A DNA stretch of 64,000 nucleotides. It comes from Desulfopila aestuarii DSM 18488 (lineage in GTDB: Bacteria; Desulfobacterota; Desulfobulbia; Desulfobulbales; Desulfocapsaceae). The DNA lies in the NCBI RefSeq assembly GCF_900143695.1, contig NZ_FRFE01000004.1, positions 62,001 to 126,000 of the forward strand, written 5' to 3'. The position numbers and the translations under genes were made by a program. The notes beneath the pieces were generated by a model that made no database searches, was not told the DNA's origin, and saw only the letters and a list, made by a program, of their open reading frames with translations. This document shows, piece by piece, positions 33,901-42,795 of this stretch. The first letter of the stretch is position 1; each line of letters begins with the position of its first letter.

Positions 33901-34974
33901 TTGCCATAAGAGTTCGGCGCCATCATTTTCGACGATGGCCAGAAGCTGGTCGGCAATCTGTTGCCTTGCCGTATTGAGCTCGGCTGAAACAGTTTGGTCA
34001 TGAGGATTCAGCTGCAGATATCGTTCATAATAGGGTAAAGCCCTGTCAGCTCTTCCCTGATCCTTCATATATATTCTTGCTGCCTCCAATAACAAGGCAG
34101 AATTATCGTTTTCTTTGCCATCTACAAGGGCTAGCAAATGCGGCAAAGCCTCACCACTTTCAGCTGTCTTCCGGTAATGAGTGAGCAACTGTCGGTGATA
34201 TTCATCATTTTCAGGATCTACCAGGAGTAATTTTTTCCACAGCGGTGCAGCTTTATCCTCCTGACCCGTAGCGGCAAACACCCTTGCAGCCTCGTCAAGA
34301 GCATCTCTATTTCCCTTTTCTCCGTCAATGAGAGCACTGTAATACTCCCTGGCCTTATCATCGTAACCAAGCTCATGAGCCAATCTGGCGATGTCGTGTA
34401 ACAATTCAGGATCATTAGCCGTTCGTTGTCGCAATTGCTCCATCAAAACGAAGGCGTTTTCCTTTCTATCGAGTCCTATTAACCCGGTAATGAGTCCACG
34501 CAGTATCACAACCCCCTGCTCCCCTTCAGGCTGGCGCGAATAAGCCTGCCCAAGATAGCGCACAGCCCTATTATATTCTCTGATATCAAGCGCAACCTTA
34601 CCTGCAAGGACCAGGTAATCGATACGGTTAGGGTTGAGTTCTATGAGACTTTCGAGAAGTGTGGTTGCCTCCTGATATCTTTTTAACTGCACAAGCAGTT
34701 GGCTAAATTCCCAACTGGCTTCCTCAATTTGCGGTTTTTCCCGCAAGACCATCTCATAAAACTTCGCTCCACCTTGCAAGTTGCCTTTTCGTACCGCGTC
34801 GCGGCCCATATCCCAATGCAGTTTCCATTGGGGGAGCAAAGGATTATCCAAGGGAACGATTTCTCGTTGAAAGGTGATTTCTGCGTGAAGTATAACGGGC
34901 ACAGCAAGAGTTGCCGCCAAGGAGGCAATACACAAGTGACTGCAGAACTGTTTTCTGAGTCTGGATGATGCCAT
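30988..34974 (-). CDS. Large TPR protein with C-terminal outer-membrane beta-barrel-like domain
   Basis: 1,328 residues. A signal peptide (hydrophobic CIASLAATLAVPVIL, cleavage near LHA) is followed by about 950 residues of degenerate tetratricopeptide repeats (for example AVRYLGQAYSRQPEGEQGVVILRG, PYYERYLQLNPHDQTVSAEL). The last 280 residues or so are alternating hydrophobic strands ending in YRW, typical of an outer-membrane barrel. The plan resembles exopolysaccharide secretion proteins BcsC, PgaA and PelB, but no polysaccharide synthase is adjacent, so the exported product is unknown. It follows a DegT sugar-aminotransferase-like gene by 89 nt on the same strand, which hints at a surface-glycan role. 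A terminator follows. Confidence 0.8.
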   Translation of the reverse strand: MASSRLRKQFCSHLCIASLAATLAVPVILHAEITFQREIVPLDNPLLPQWKLHWDMGRDAVRKGNLQGGAKFYEMVLREKPQIEEASWEFSQLLVQLKRYQEATTLLESLIELNPNRIDYLVLAGKVALDIREYNRAVRYLGQAYSRQPEGEQGVVILRGLITGLIGLDRKENAFVLMEQLRQRTANDPELLHDIARLAHELGYDDKAREYYSALIDGEKGNRDALDEAARVFAATGQEDKAAPLWKKLLLVDPENDEYHRQLLTHYRKTAESGEALPHLLALVDGKENDNSALLLEAARIYMKDQGRADRALPYYERYLQLNPHDQTVSAELNTARQQIADQLLAIVENDGAELLWQDLSHFTAHRLEIFRIMAEKLEKQDKRESLIQVLEIIYRQPGNNSEELALRLKELYLATGRPEAAYLMYENITSARYLTYQFYRDKGELELQIGYDIAALTTLMHAMVLRPNNDKLRLECLELAGRLGSMEAMQELSRPLFNGSLQQKRLPLYQSYYNGLRLSGQFTAADVVAGQILDQSWLSISTRKALLLDRARDLMTMERLYQAERILRTQLVEGRDKDPAIFADLIEDALLAGAGEDGKTLFNYYTEKSENSGWKTSYGEDGRAFFLSYVHLLVKEGRSAAAQTELENYLTGYRKKAAVHPSDTDEELLRLELELCRLYLKIGNKKSCLDLVRRYEKNGNPPAEMRLVKYIAAGNGTVNPEALITNLPGRENHKGGVTELLRLAEASKILGKEAAAISFLQEAQRLYPASMRSRVALAILLKNAGKFGLAADAFYELHQKNPEESWFYVQYLQVKSKQGHNKAVLAELSNQPFATLPFELKLLQARALYATNQKADSFEIYESLLHPSVRSKYRDEMSTKGVRVAWQEQEEQTFWKMFGYDEPDWFDKLNQLQGDEGFLAQSRTLEGSTAARLYDSYRWERLVGSEFLARKALEENKYTVAETQYRKNAEQGQSTESLKDLAKIYERLGEYGKQAEVYSSLEKRGESAPELQESIERNKVALAPTLGLNYEYLEKSGRENLINLQKMSAGVSFQYLPSLNSSLQFGYSELFFEPAEGGGQSVDGRLFSVSSRYKFNERTSIELDSGLQILDSDSDSSVTFSARLNRKFDPLLSGYLEVNQELIDDTVEAVDTGFTTNSIIGGLVLEGTKGFTIGGELERLWYEDNNTQNRLFFFGSYSIFDDLTTYEMKYSYEILTNRDDDTAVVADGGPTVETVLPYWSPDEYWQHLFSIKVQHLLNNPEEIERPPSSYSFDLSVGYESELDFTIGGGANIFLEIGSNFLVKGRLFYTESDDYREESAAVSLMYRW

Positions 34975-35063
34975 GGTCAGCGCCTTTGCCGGGTGTTGGA
35001 AGAAATAGAACGGAATCGCCCAGTCGAAAGCGGAGCTGACAACCGGGCGATATAGAAACAGAC

Positions 35064-36236
35064 TTACTTATAAAAACGAGCTATTGTTTCAACTACATAC
35101 ATTTGCATTTCATCTGTCAGTTCAGGATAGATGGGCAGCGCGATTGTTTCAGCTGCGGCCTGTTCGGCATGCGGCATGGATGGCTGAGGATCGGTGCCAA
35201 GGCAATCCTGCCTGTGTAATGGAACTGGGTAATAAATTTCACAACCAATATCATTTTTCAGCAACCAATCACGAAGTGCATCCCTCTGTTCAACCCGAAT
35301 AATATACTGATTATATATGTGGCTCATGGCGCCACTTTCTCGTTCCCGATCTGCATAAACGGCAACAGGCAAGACGACCTTTGATGATGCAGTCAAACCG
35401 CTTTCGCCAAAGAGTCGATTATATAGCTCAGCATTTGCTCTGCGCCCTTTATGCCAGTTATCAAGATGACGCAGTTTTACCCGAAGCGGCGCCGCCTGGA
35501 TGGCGTCCAAACGAAAATTGCCTCCAACCATCGAATGATAGTATTTAGGGTGAGCGCCATGGTTGCGCAACAATTCAATTTTTTTAGCAAAGCTTTCATC
35601 CTGGCATGTCACCATGCCGCCATCACCTACACCCCCTAGATTTTTGCTGGGGAAAAAGGAAAAGCAGCCGGCTAGGCCCATGGCACCGGCCTTTTTCCAT
35701 TGAACATTACCATCAATGGTCATTGGATATGCTGTCCCGATCGCCTGGGCGGCATCCTCAATGACTGGTAGGTCATACTCTTCGGCAATCTTCATGATTG
35801 CTGTCATATCTGCACATTGACCGTATAGATGCACCGGTATTATTGCCTTGATTTTTTTCTTCGTATCGGCAGCAAGGACCTCCCGCATCTTTTCCGGATC
35901 GATATTAAAGCTCACCGGATCGATATCGGCGAAAACCGGTTTGGCCCCAAGACGCAACACGACCCCCATGGTGGCAAAAAAGGAGTAAGGAGTTGTCAGC
36001 ACTTCGTCCCCAGGACCAATATCAAGCGCCATGAGTGCAACTAACAGCGCGTCGGTCCCACTGGATACTCCAACACCAAAATTTGCTCCAGAATACGTTG
36101 CGACCTCCTCTTCGAGCCCAACAACTTCAGGACCATGAATATATCGGGTTGAGCGCAGCACCCCGGTCACAGATTCAACTAATTCATTTTCAAGAGTGGC
36201 AAACTGCGCCTGTAAATCAAGCAAAGGTACTTTCAT
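35064..36236 (-). CDS. DegT/DnrJ/EryC1/StrS-family PLP-dependent aminotransferase
   Basis: 390 residues with the family landmarks: N-terminal VPLLDLQAQF, GVSSGTDALLVALMAL, the aspartate in VIEDAAQAIG, and the PLP lysine in FFPSKNLGGVGDGGMV near residue 200. The family transaminates keto-sugars of nucleotide-linked hexoses for surface glycans or antibiotics; the exact sugar cannot be inferred. It sits between rpoH (72 nt upstream) and the TPR/beta-barrel gene, all on one strand. No other sugar-nucleotide gene is nearby. Confidence 0.9.
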   Translation of the reverse strand: MKVPLLDLQAQFATLENELVESVTGVLRSTRYIHGPEVVGLEEEVATYSGANFGVGVSSGTDALLVALMALDIGPGDEVLTTPYSFFATMGVVLRLGAKPVFADIDPVSFNIDPEKMREVLAADTKKKIKAIIPVHLYGQCADMTAIMKIAEEYDLPVIEDAAQAIGTAYPMTIDGNVQWKKAGAMGLAGCFSFFPSKNLGGVGDGGMVTCQDESFAKKIELLRNHGAHPKYYHSMVGGNFRLDAIQAAPLRVKLRHLDNWHKGRRANAELYNRLFGESGLTASSKVVLPVAVYADRERESGAMSHIYNQYIIRVEQRDALRDWLLKNDIGCEIYYPVPLHRQDCLGTDPQPSMPHAEQAAAETIALPIYPELTDEMQMYVVETIARFYK

Positions 36237-36308
36237 GATAGTCAGTAGGTGGGAAGATTGTTATGTATTGTTGGAAAATGTGGCCTATTTAGTTCATGGA
36301 GCTGGTGA

Positions 36309-37307
36309 TTAGTCTTTTGAACTGATAACGATCTTCTCGCCATCAAAGAAATCGACAATATCTGGCATCTCCGACTCGATATATTTCTTCATCTTCTTTA
36401 AGAGATTCACCTCGATCTGCCGCACGCGTTCACGCGAAATGGCAAATCGGTCAGCAATATTCTGCAGAGTCATCGGTTCATCGGTCAGGAGCCGCTCTTC
36501 AAGGATCATTTTTTCCTTGTCATTCAGCTTGTCTTTCAGCACTTCAAGCAGATCTGCCAGTTTGGCCCTGATCTCCTTGCCGGCAACTGTCGATTCGATA
36601 TTCGGACCATTACTCGGGATGAAGTTTTTCTGTTCATCCTCTGAGTCTGAACGCAAGGGACTTTCCAGTGAAACATCCCAGTTGTCCATGCGTTGACTCA
36701 TCTCCACCACTTCACGTTCCTTGACGTTCAGCCGCTCGGCGAGAAGCTTCGGCTCAGCCTGGAATCCTTGGGCTTCAAGGAGTTTACGTTCTTTGTTAAG
36801 GCTAAAAAAGAGCTTACGCTGGGCCTGGGTTGTGCCAATTTTCACCAGACGCCAATTGTCCATAATAAATTTCAGGACATACGCCCGAATCCAATAGGCG
36901 GCATAATACGAGAATTTTACACCTCGATAGGGGTCAAATTTCTTGGTGGCCTGAACAAGCCCCACGTTGCCTTCCTGGATGAGATCCATGAAATTCTGCA
37001 TCCAGTATTTTTGGAAATCCATGGCAACTTTGACCACAAGTCGCAAGTTCGAGGAAACGAGGCGATAGGCGGCTTCCTGATCTCCGTGCTCACGAAAACG
37101 AATAGCCAGCTCGTCCGTTTCCTCCCGTGAAAGCAGCTCATATTGACTTATTTCCTGCAGATAGCGGTGAAGTGCAGGATTACTGAGCGCGGGAAGATTT
37201 TCATCTTCATCAATGGACACAAGTTGCTGCCCATGAAAATCGTTATCGGGAACGTCTTCTTTTTCGTCCTCAAATTCAATCTCTAAATCTACGGAACTCT
37301 TACTCAT
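36309..37307 (-). CDS. rpoH: RNA polymerase sigma factor, RpoH (sigma-32) type
   Basis: 332 residues, sigma-70 family group without region 1.1. Region 1.2 starts at LHRYLQEISQYELLS. Region 2 contains NFMDLIQEGNVGLVQATKKFDPYRGVKFSYYAAYWIRAYVLKFIMDNWRL in shorter recognisable blocks, with the RpoH-typical GTTQAQRKLFFSL immediately after. Region 4 holds the helix-turn-helix TLQNIADRFAISRERVRQIE. The acidic 45-residue N-terminus is longer than in E. coli. It should direct heat-shock or general stress transcription. It is divergent from lepA. Confidence 0.9.
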   Translation of the reverse strand: MSKSSVDLEIEFEDEKEDVPDNDFHGQQLVSIDEDENLPALSNPALHRYLQEISQYELLSREETDELAIRFREHGDQEAAYRLVSSNLRLVVKVAMDFQKYWMQNFMDLIQEGNVGLVQATKKFDPYRGVKFSYYAAYWIRAYVLKFIMDNWRLVKIGTTQAQRKLFFSLNKERKLLEAQGFQAEPKLLAERLNVKEREVVEMSQRMDNWDVSLESPLRSDSEDEQKNFIPSNGPNIESTVAGKEIRAKLADLLEVLKDKLNDKEKMILEERLLTDEPMTLQNIADRFAISRERVRQIEVNLLKKMKKYIESEMPDIVDFFDGEKIVISSKD

Positions 37308-37571
37308 ATGTATCAGTCTCCGACTGTTTTTTTACTGCGGCTGTTGAAAAAGACTATAATTTTACCTTCCTGTGGTGAAAGTGCAATCATATTATACAAA
37401 CCACTGCCTGAAAGTGAGAAATATGCTACTATTGATCATGACGTGAAGAAGGGCTGGAAATGCGGAAAATTGTGTTTTATTCTTAACTTTTTTATGCTAT
37501 TAACAACGGTCTTTCACTCTTTCCGCTTAATGAGTATACCCCTTTGCTTGTGATTTTACCAATTACACCCG

Positions 37572-39368
37572 ATGAAACATATACGAAACTTTAGCATCAT
37601 TGCTCACATAGACCATGGCAAGTCAACCCTCGCCGACCGGATGATCCAGCTTTGCAGCGGTATTTCTGCTCGAGAGTTCAAGGATCAGTTCCTCGACAGC
37701 ATGGACATTGAACGAGAGCGCGGCATCACCATTAAAAGCCAGACTATTTGCTTGCCGTTCAAGGCCCGTGATGGCCAGGAATATGCACTCAATCTGGTCG
37801 ACACGCCTGGCCATGTTGACTTCAGTTATGAGGTTTCACGCGCACTCACCTCCTGCGAAGGCGCGTTATTGCTGGTTGATGCGGCTCAAGGCGTTGAAGC
37901 ACAGACCCTGGCAAATCTCTATCTTGCCATGGAGAATGATCTGGAGATCATCCCGGTAGTCAACAAGATAGACCTGCCGTCCGCAGAGCCCGAGAAGGTT
38001 GCACTGCAGATTGAAGAGGACCTCGGCCTTGATGCGGAGATGACTCGCTATTGTTCGGCCAAAACCGGTGAAGGTGTTCAGGAAATTTTGGAGAGTATCG
38101 TCTCCTTTCTTCCACCGCCGGAGGGTGATCCCAAAGCAGAACTGCAGGCACTCATCTTTGATGCGAATTACGATGCGTTCCGCGGCACCATCATATCCGT
38201 CCGTATTGTGAACGGGACACTCCGACAGGGCGATACCATCCGGTTCATGTCAAACGATGCCGAATATCGTGTTGAGGAAGTAGGTACCTTCAGAATTCAG
38301 CGACAGTCTGAAAAAACACTCTCAGCCGGAATGGTCGGCTATATTATTGCAGGCATCAAAAGTGTCCAGGATGCCCGCCCTGGTGACACAATCACCCTGC
38401 GCGACCGGCCATGCGCAAAAGCACTCCCCGGCTTCAAGGAAATCCAACAGGTGGTTTTTTCTTCTATCTATCCGATTTCCACCGACGATTATGAAGACCT
38501 GGCGGCAGCTTTGGAAAAGTTGCAGCTCAACGATGCAGCTCTCACTTTCCTCAAAGATTCTTCAGCCGCTCTCGGCTTCGGCTTTCGCTGTGGCTTTCTT
38601 GGACTACTTCACCTTGAAGTGGTACAGGAACGCCTTGAGCGTGAATTCGATGTCTCGCTCATCCTGACTGTTCCGTCTGTTCGTTACAAATGTTTTTTAA
38701 AAGACGGCTCCCTGCAGGAAATAGATAACCCCGCCTACTATCCGGACCCAGCAAACATCGATTATACTGAAGAGCCGTATATCAAAGCCACTATCCTGAT
38801 GCCGGATCGGTACATGGGCTCGGTGATGAATCTCTGCATGGAGCGGAGAGGCGAAAATACCACCTATCATTACCCAACCCCGGGGAGGATCGAACTCAGT
38901 TGCGAAATCCCCCTGGCCGAGGTTATATATGATTTTTATGATCGACTCAAATCGATCACCCAGGGCTATGGCTCATTTGACTATTCGTTGATCGACTATC
39001 GAAAAAGCGATCTCGTCAAACTCGACATCCTGGTTAATGGCGAGCGCGTAGACGCCCTCTCCCAGCTTGTCCATCGTAACAATGCCAGGGCCCGTGGCCT
39101 CCACGCCTGTGAGATGTTGAAAGAAGAAATCCCACGCCAGATGTTCAAGATCGCCATTCAGGCTGCTATAGGTGGCAACGTTATCGCGCGTACCACCATT
39201 TCGGCACTCAGAAAGGATGTTACCGCCAAATGTTATGGTGGTGACATAACACGTAAGAGAAAGCTGCTGGAAAAACAAAAAGCTGGAAAGAAACGGATGA
39301 AGACCGTCGGCAATGTCGATATACCCCAGACAGCGTTTCTGGCAGTTCTGAAGTCTGATCAGAAATAG
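37572..39368 (+). CDS. lepA: Elongation factor 4 (LepA)
   Basis: 598 residues, normal for LepA. It has the GTPase motifs [13 protein letters not shown] (G1), [11 protein letters not shown] (G2), DTPGHVDF (G3) and NKIDLP (G4). The LepA-specific C-terminal domain ends with [22 protein letters not shown]. It acts on stalled ribosomes and in 30S biogenesis under ionic stress. It is monocistronic, with a clear terminator 28 nt after its stop. Confidence 0.98.
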   Translation: MKHIRNFSIIAHIDHGKSTLADRMIQLCSGISAREFKDQFLDSMDIERERGITIKSQTICLPFKARDGQEYALNLVDTPGHVDFSYEVSRALTSCEGALLLVDAAQGVEAQTLANLYLAMENDLEIIPVVNKIDLPSAEPEKVALQIEEDLGLDAEMTRYCSAKTGEGVQEILESIVSFLPPPEGDPKAELQALIFDANYDAFRGTIISVRIVNGTLRQGDTIRFMSNDAEYRVEEVGTFRIQRQSEKTLSAGMVGYIIAGIKSVQDARPGDTITLRDRPCAKALPGFKEIQQVVFSSIYPISTDDYEDLAAALEKLQLNDAALTFLKDSSAALGFGFRCGFLGLLHLEVVQERLEREFDVSLILTVPSVRYKCFLKDGSLQEIDNPAYYPDPANIDYTEEPYIKATILMPDRYMGSVMNLCMERRGENTTYHYPTPGRIELSCEIPLAEVIYDFYDRLKSITQGYGSFDYSLIDYRKSDLVKLDILVNGERVDALSQLVHRNNARARGLHACEMLKEEIPRQMFKIAIQAAIGGNVIARTTISALRKDVTAKCYGGDITRKRKLLEKQKAGKKRMKTVGNVDIPQTAFLAVLKSDQK

Positions 39369-39396
39369 ATTTTAGCCACACTGCATAATGATCATC

Positions 39397-39433
39397 AGGG
39401 CCGCACCGTTGAAAAACGCTGTGGCCCTTTTTT
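39397..39433 (+). terminator. Intrinsic terminator of lepA
   Basis: AGGGCCGCA pairs with TGTGGCCCT (one G-U) and six U follow. It probably also limits readthrough from the converging transporter gene. Confidence 0.88.
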
Positions 39434-39440
39434 ATTGTAC

Positions 39441-40328
39441 TTATTCGGCACCACTCTTCGCCCTGCCCTGCACCACAAGCCCGGCAATGATAAAGACCAA
39501 TCCCCAAAGTGTTGACGGCAGAATTTTCTCACCCACCAGGAAATAGATAAAAACAAGCGACAGAAAAGGTGACAGAAAAATGAGGTTGGCAATTCTGGCA
39601 GTATTATTGGTGAGTTTCATGGCCGCAAGCCAGAAGAGAAAAGAGATCCCCATCTCAAAAAAACCTAAATAAACAGCACCCGCCAGTCCAAGAGGGGCAA
39701 CCGCACGCAACGGCTCGAATAGCACCATATAAAGACCGATGAAAGGCACGGCGCAAAGAAAATTCATGAATAACCCAACCACAGGATCTCGGCTGTCACG
39801 AGTATTGCCGATCCAATAGAGTGCCCAGAAAACAGTGGAGAGAAGAGCAAGAAACACCCCAAACGGATTGTCAAAATGCAGTTCCAGCAACTTTCCGCCA
39901 GTTGAGATGACAATTACACCGAAATAGCTGATAAAAATGGCGACCAGCTGCATCCGTCCCAAACGTTGTCCCAATAGCGGCACAGATAACAGTGATAACG
40001 TTATGGCCCAGGTGTAATTGATAGGTTGCGCTTGCTGGGCCGGCAACAAGTCATACGCCTTAAACAAAATCAGATAATAGAGAAAAGGATTCAACAGACC
40101 AAGCTTTACGGCAAGTAGCCATTCCGCTTTGCCCATTTCTCTTAGGAGATGGATTTTTTTTTGGCTCACTAGAATAATGGCCAAAAGCAGGCAGGAGGTG
40201 AGAGAACTGTAGAATACCAGCTCAACGGGGGAAATGAAACGAAGCGACAGTTTACATGCACTGGCAACTGTCGACCACAAACCTATAGTCGCAAGGCCGT
40301 AGATATACGCTCTGCCCTGTCTGGTCAT
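39441..40328 (-). CDS. EamA/DMT-family transporter
   Basis: 295 residues with ten predicted transmembrane helices in two EamA repeats (first ending near GVIVISTGGKLLEL, second beginning GVFLALLSTVFWALYW). A typical C-terminus LPSTLWGLVFIIAGLVVQGRAKSG closes it. The family exports amino acids, metabolites or nucleotide sugars; the substrate is unknown. It is a single gene between lepA and the P5C dehydrogenase gene. Confidence 0.88.
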   Translation of the reverse strand: MTRQGRAYIYGLATIGLWSTVASACKLSLRFISPVELVFYSSLTSCLLLAIILVSQKKIHLLREMGKAEWLLAVKLGLLNPFLYYLILFKAYDLLPAQQAQPINYTWAITLSLLSVPLLGQRLGRMQLVAIFISYFGVIVISTGGKLLELHFDNPFGVFLALLSTVFWALYWIGNTRDSRDPVVGLFMNFLCAVPFIGLYMVLFEPLRAVAPLGLAGAVYLGFFEMGISFLFWLAAMKLTNNTARIANLIFLSPFLSLVFIYFLVGEKILPSTLWGLVFIIAGLVVQGRAKSGAE

Positions 40329-40532
40329 ATTGCTTGCTTCTCCATGCGTATCCCCTTATTTGTTATGCAGGTAAACTCAATACATCAATCAAGCTGAAAA
40401 ACCAAAAGAATATCCAACGATATAAAACACAATCGGGGGATTGTTTCCTCTTCTATTTTTGCAAACATGAAAAGGAATTCCCCCGATAATAACGTCACAG
40501 GCAAGATTTTGCCTTCTACCTTACCCCTGTTT

Positions 40533-42173
40533 CTATTCCTCGTTCATAAAGGGATACGCAAAGTTTGTTGGCGGAACAAAGGTCTCTTTCACCGTTCGTG
40601 GTGAAACCCACCGCAGAAGATTACTCATTGCACCAGCCTTGTCGTTTGTTCCTGAAGCCCTGCCGCCACCAAATGGTTGCTGGCCAACAACAGCGCCGGT
40701 GGGCTTGTCATTTATGTAGAAGTTACCAGCAGCATTTTCAAGTCGGCTAATGGCCACAGACGCAGCCTGACGGTCTCGAGCAAAAATAGCACCGGTCAAT
40801 CCGTAAATCGAGGATGTGTCACACAGCTCAAGAGTCTTGTCGAAATCGGCGTCTTCATAGACATATATGGTGAGGACCGGTCCAAAAATCTCTTCAACCA
40901 TGGTTTTAAAGTGAGGATTCCTGGCAAGTATCACCGTGGGCTCAATATAATATCCGACGCTGTCGTCATACCCGCCACCGATAAGAATCTCTCCACCATC
41001 ATTCTCTTTCGCGTAGTCGATATATTGAGTTATGTTTGAAAAGGCGTGTTTGTCTATCACCGCACTGACGAAATTCCTAAAATCAGTAGTCGGTCCCATT
41101 TTAATCTTACCAATATCTCGCCTCAGCAGGCTCTCGACCTGTGGCCAGAGTGACCGTGGAATATACGCCCTGGAAGCTGCAGAGCATTTCTGGCCTTGAT
41201 ATTCAAATGAACCACGAACCAGAGCAGTGGTAAGTTCTTCTACATTTGCTGAAGCATGGGCGAAAACAAAATCCTTACCGCCTGTTTCACCGACCAGACG
41301 AGGATATGCATGGTAGCTGGCAATATTTTCACCGATCAAGCGCCACATTTTCTGGAATACCGGGGTGGAACCAGTAAAATGAACACCTGCGAGATGCGGG
41401 TCGGCAATGCAGATGTCGCCAACCGAAGCACCCGATCCAGGAACAAAGTTGATGACACCCGCAGGCAGGCCAGCTTCTTCGAGAATGCGTATAAAAAGGT
41501 ACGGAGTGTAAACCAACGAAGATGCAGGCTTCCAGACCACGGTGTTACCCATGATGGCTGGTGCTGTAGGCAGATTCCCGGCAATTGCAGTAAAATTGAA
41601 CGGGGTTACTGCAAAGACAAAACCTTCGAGAGGCCGGTACTGAAGATAGTTCCAGACTCCAGGTGACGAGATTGGCTGATTTTTATAGATCTGCTCGGCA
41701 AAGTAGACATTAAATCGCAGGAAATCGATCAATTCACAGGCTGCATCAATCTCTGCCTGAAACGCAGTCTTGCCTGCACTCAGCATTGCACCGGCATTTA
41801 ACTGGTATCGATATTTACCAGCCAATAGCTCCGCAGCTTTTAAGAAAATTGCACAGCGCTCTTCCCAGCGCATGGCCTGCCAGTCATTTTTGGCGGCGAG
41901 TGCAGCATCAATCGCCATTTGCACTTCTTCCGGACCAGCCTTCTGATAGGTTGCCATCACCTTCTGGTGATCGTGTGGCATCACAACTTTGCCTGTATTA
42001 CCGGTACGAATCTCTTTACCGCCAATGACCAGTGGTATATCCAGTACGACTTCACTCATTTCGGCAAGAGCACGCTTAAGACTTTCTCGCTCATTCGTAC
42101 CCGGTGCATAGTCGTAAATCGGCTCATTGATTGGTTTAGGGACGTTGATAATTGCATTATTCAATACATTCAT
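40533..42173 (-). CDS. pruA: L-glutamate gamma-semialdehyde (1-pyrroline-5-carboxylate) dehydrogenase
   Basis: 546 residues from the ATG at 42173; the ATG at 42188 overlaps the ribosome-binding sequence GAGGAAAG and is not used. Aldehyde dehydrogenase family 4 features are visible: N-terminal NEPIYDYAPGTNERESLK, VTPFNFTAIAGN, the catalytic Cys in YQGQKCSAASRAYIP near residue 333, VEEIFGPVLTIYVY and QPFGGGRASGTNDKAG. It oxidises glutamate semialdehyde to glutamate with NAD+. Its usual partner, proline dehydrogenase, survives only as a decayed fragment immediately upstream on the same strand (42217-42437). Confidence 0.94.
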   Translation of the reverse strand: MNVLNNAIINVPKPINEPIYDYAPGTNERESLKRALAEMSEVVLDIPLVIGGKEIRTGNTGKVVMPHDHQKVMATYQKAGPEEVQMAIDAALAAKNDWQAMRWEERCAIFLKAAELLAGKYRYQLNAGAMLSAGKTAFQAEIDAACELIDFLRFNVYFAEQIYKNQPISSPGVWNYLQYRPLEGFVFAVTPFNFTAIAGNLPTAPAIMGNTVVWKPASSLVYTPYLFIRILEEAGLPAGVINFVPGSGASVGDICIADPHLAGVHFTGSTPVFQKMWRLIGENIASYHAYPRLVGETGGKDFVFAHASANVEELTTALVRGSFEYQGQKCSAASRAYIPRSLWPQVESLLRRDIGKIKMGPTTDFRNFVSAVIDKHAFSNITQYIDYAKENDGGEILIGGGYDDSVGYYIEPTVILARNPHFKTMVEEIFGPVLTIYVYEDADFDKTLELCDTSSIYGLTGAIFARDRQAASVAISRLENAAGNFYINDKPTGAVVGQQPFGGGRASGTNDKAGAMSNLLRWVSPRTVKETFVPPTNFAYPFMNEE

Positions 42174-42216
42174 TAATTCTTTCCTCATGTATATATTTTT
42201 TCATATAGGTCTGGGC

Positions 42217-42437
42217 TCAAGGTCGGGTGGGATAACCTAAAACGCCATTGGTCTTCGTTTCAGCTTTCTTAAAAATAGCCTTGATAATAACACCTGCCAT
42301 CGCCGGGTTGAGTAACCAAACCACTGTTTACCAATTGGCACATAAACTCTCATACGATAACCACCATCAACATAAGGGTGTTGATCCGTGCGGTCTACCT
42401 GGGTTGGATAGTAAAAAGCTATGCATCGGGAACTCAA
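42217..42437 (-). pseudogene. Decayed 3' fragment of proline dehydrogenase
   Basis: On the minus strand one frame reads GGYRMRVYVPIGKQWFGYSTRR, which fits the C-terminal substrate-binding helix of proline dehydrogenase (YVPxGxxWxxYxxRR). Directly after RR the frame is lost, and the next frame continues MAGVIIKAIFKKAETKTNG up to TGA at 42217. The expected RRLxENPxMAG link is missing, as if about 18 nt had been lost out of frame. No upstream part of the enzyme is found. Position and strand fit a former prodh-pruA operon. Confidence 0.65.
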
Positions 42438-42795
42438 TATTCAATGTTGTATCCATCACACATGAGCGGCCAACAAATCTTTATTTTGCTAGGGACCAAC
42501 AGGGCATGCTGTATTTATTATAAAATAACAAGCATATAAATAGCTACAATGCACAAAACTGCATTTGTATACAATCAATGGACACAATCAATACGCCAAC
42601 ACCCATCCTCTTGTCAACGCTTTTATTACTGCACGCAACATACAAGTAGTTTTTCAGGATGGTTGCGACCGATGAGAACTCGCAATATCTGTCATGGTCT
42701 GCTACATTGAATCGATACATCGTAAGTAGGTCCAACATGACTGTTCATCATTCCAGTGACATAAGCTTCTGGACAACTCCCAGCGACAGACAGAT
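42438..42795. other. Non-coding gap before the histidine kinase gene
   Basis: 358 nt, AT-rich, with several short stretches of A/T around 42510-42560. No gene, RNA or clear promoter was recognised. It may contain eroded remains of the missing part of proline dehydrogenase, but no coding similarity could be seen. Confidence 0.4.

Noticed and set aside
42248-42523. Plus-strand open frame of 91 codons before the histidine kinase gene
   Set aside because: It is antisense to the proline dehydrogenase relic and has no protein-like features.
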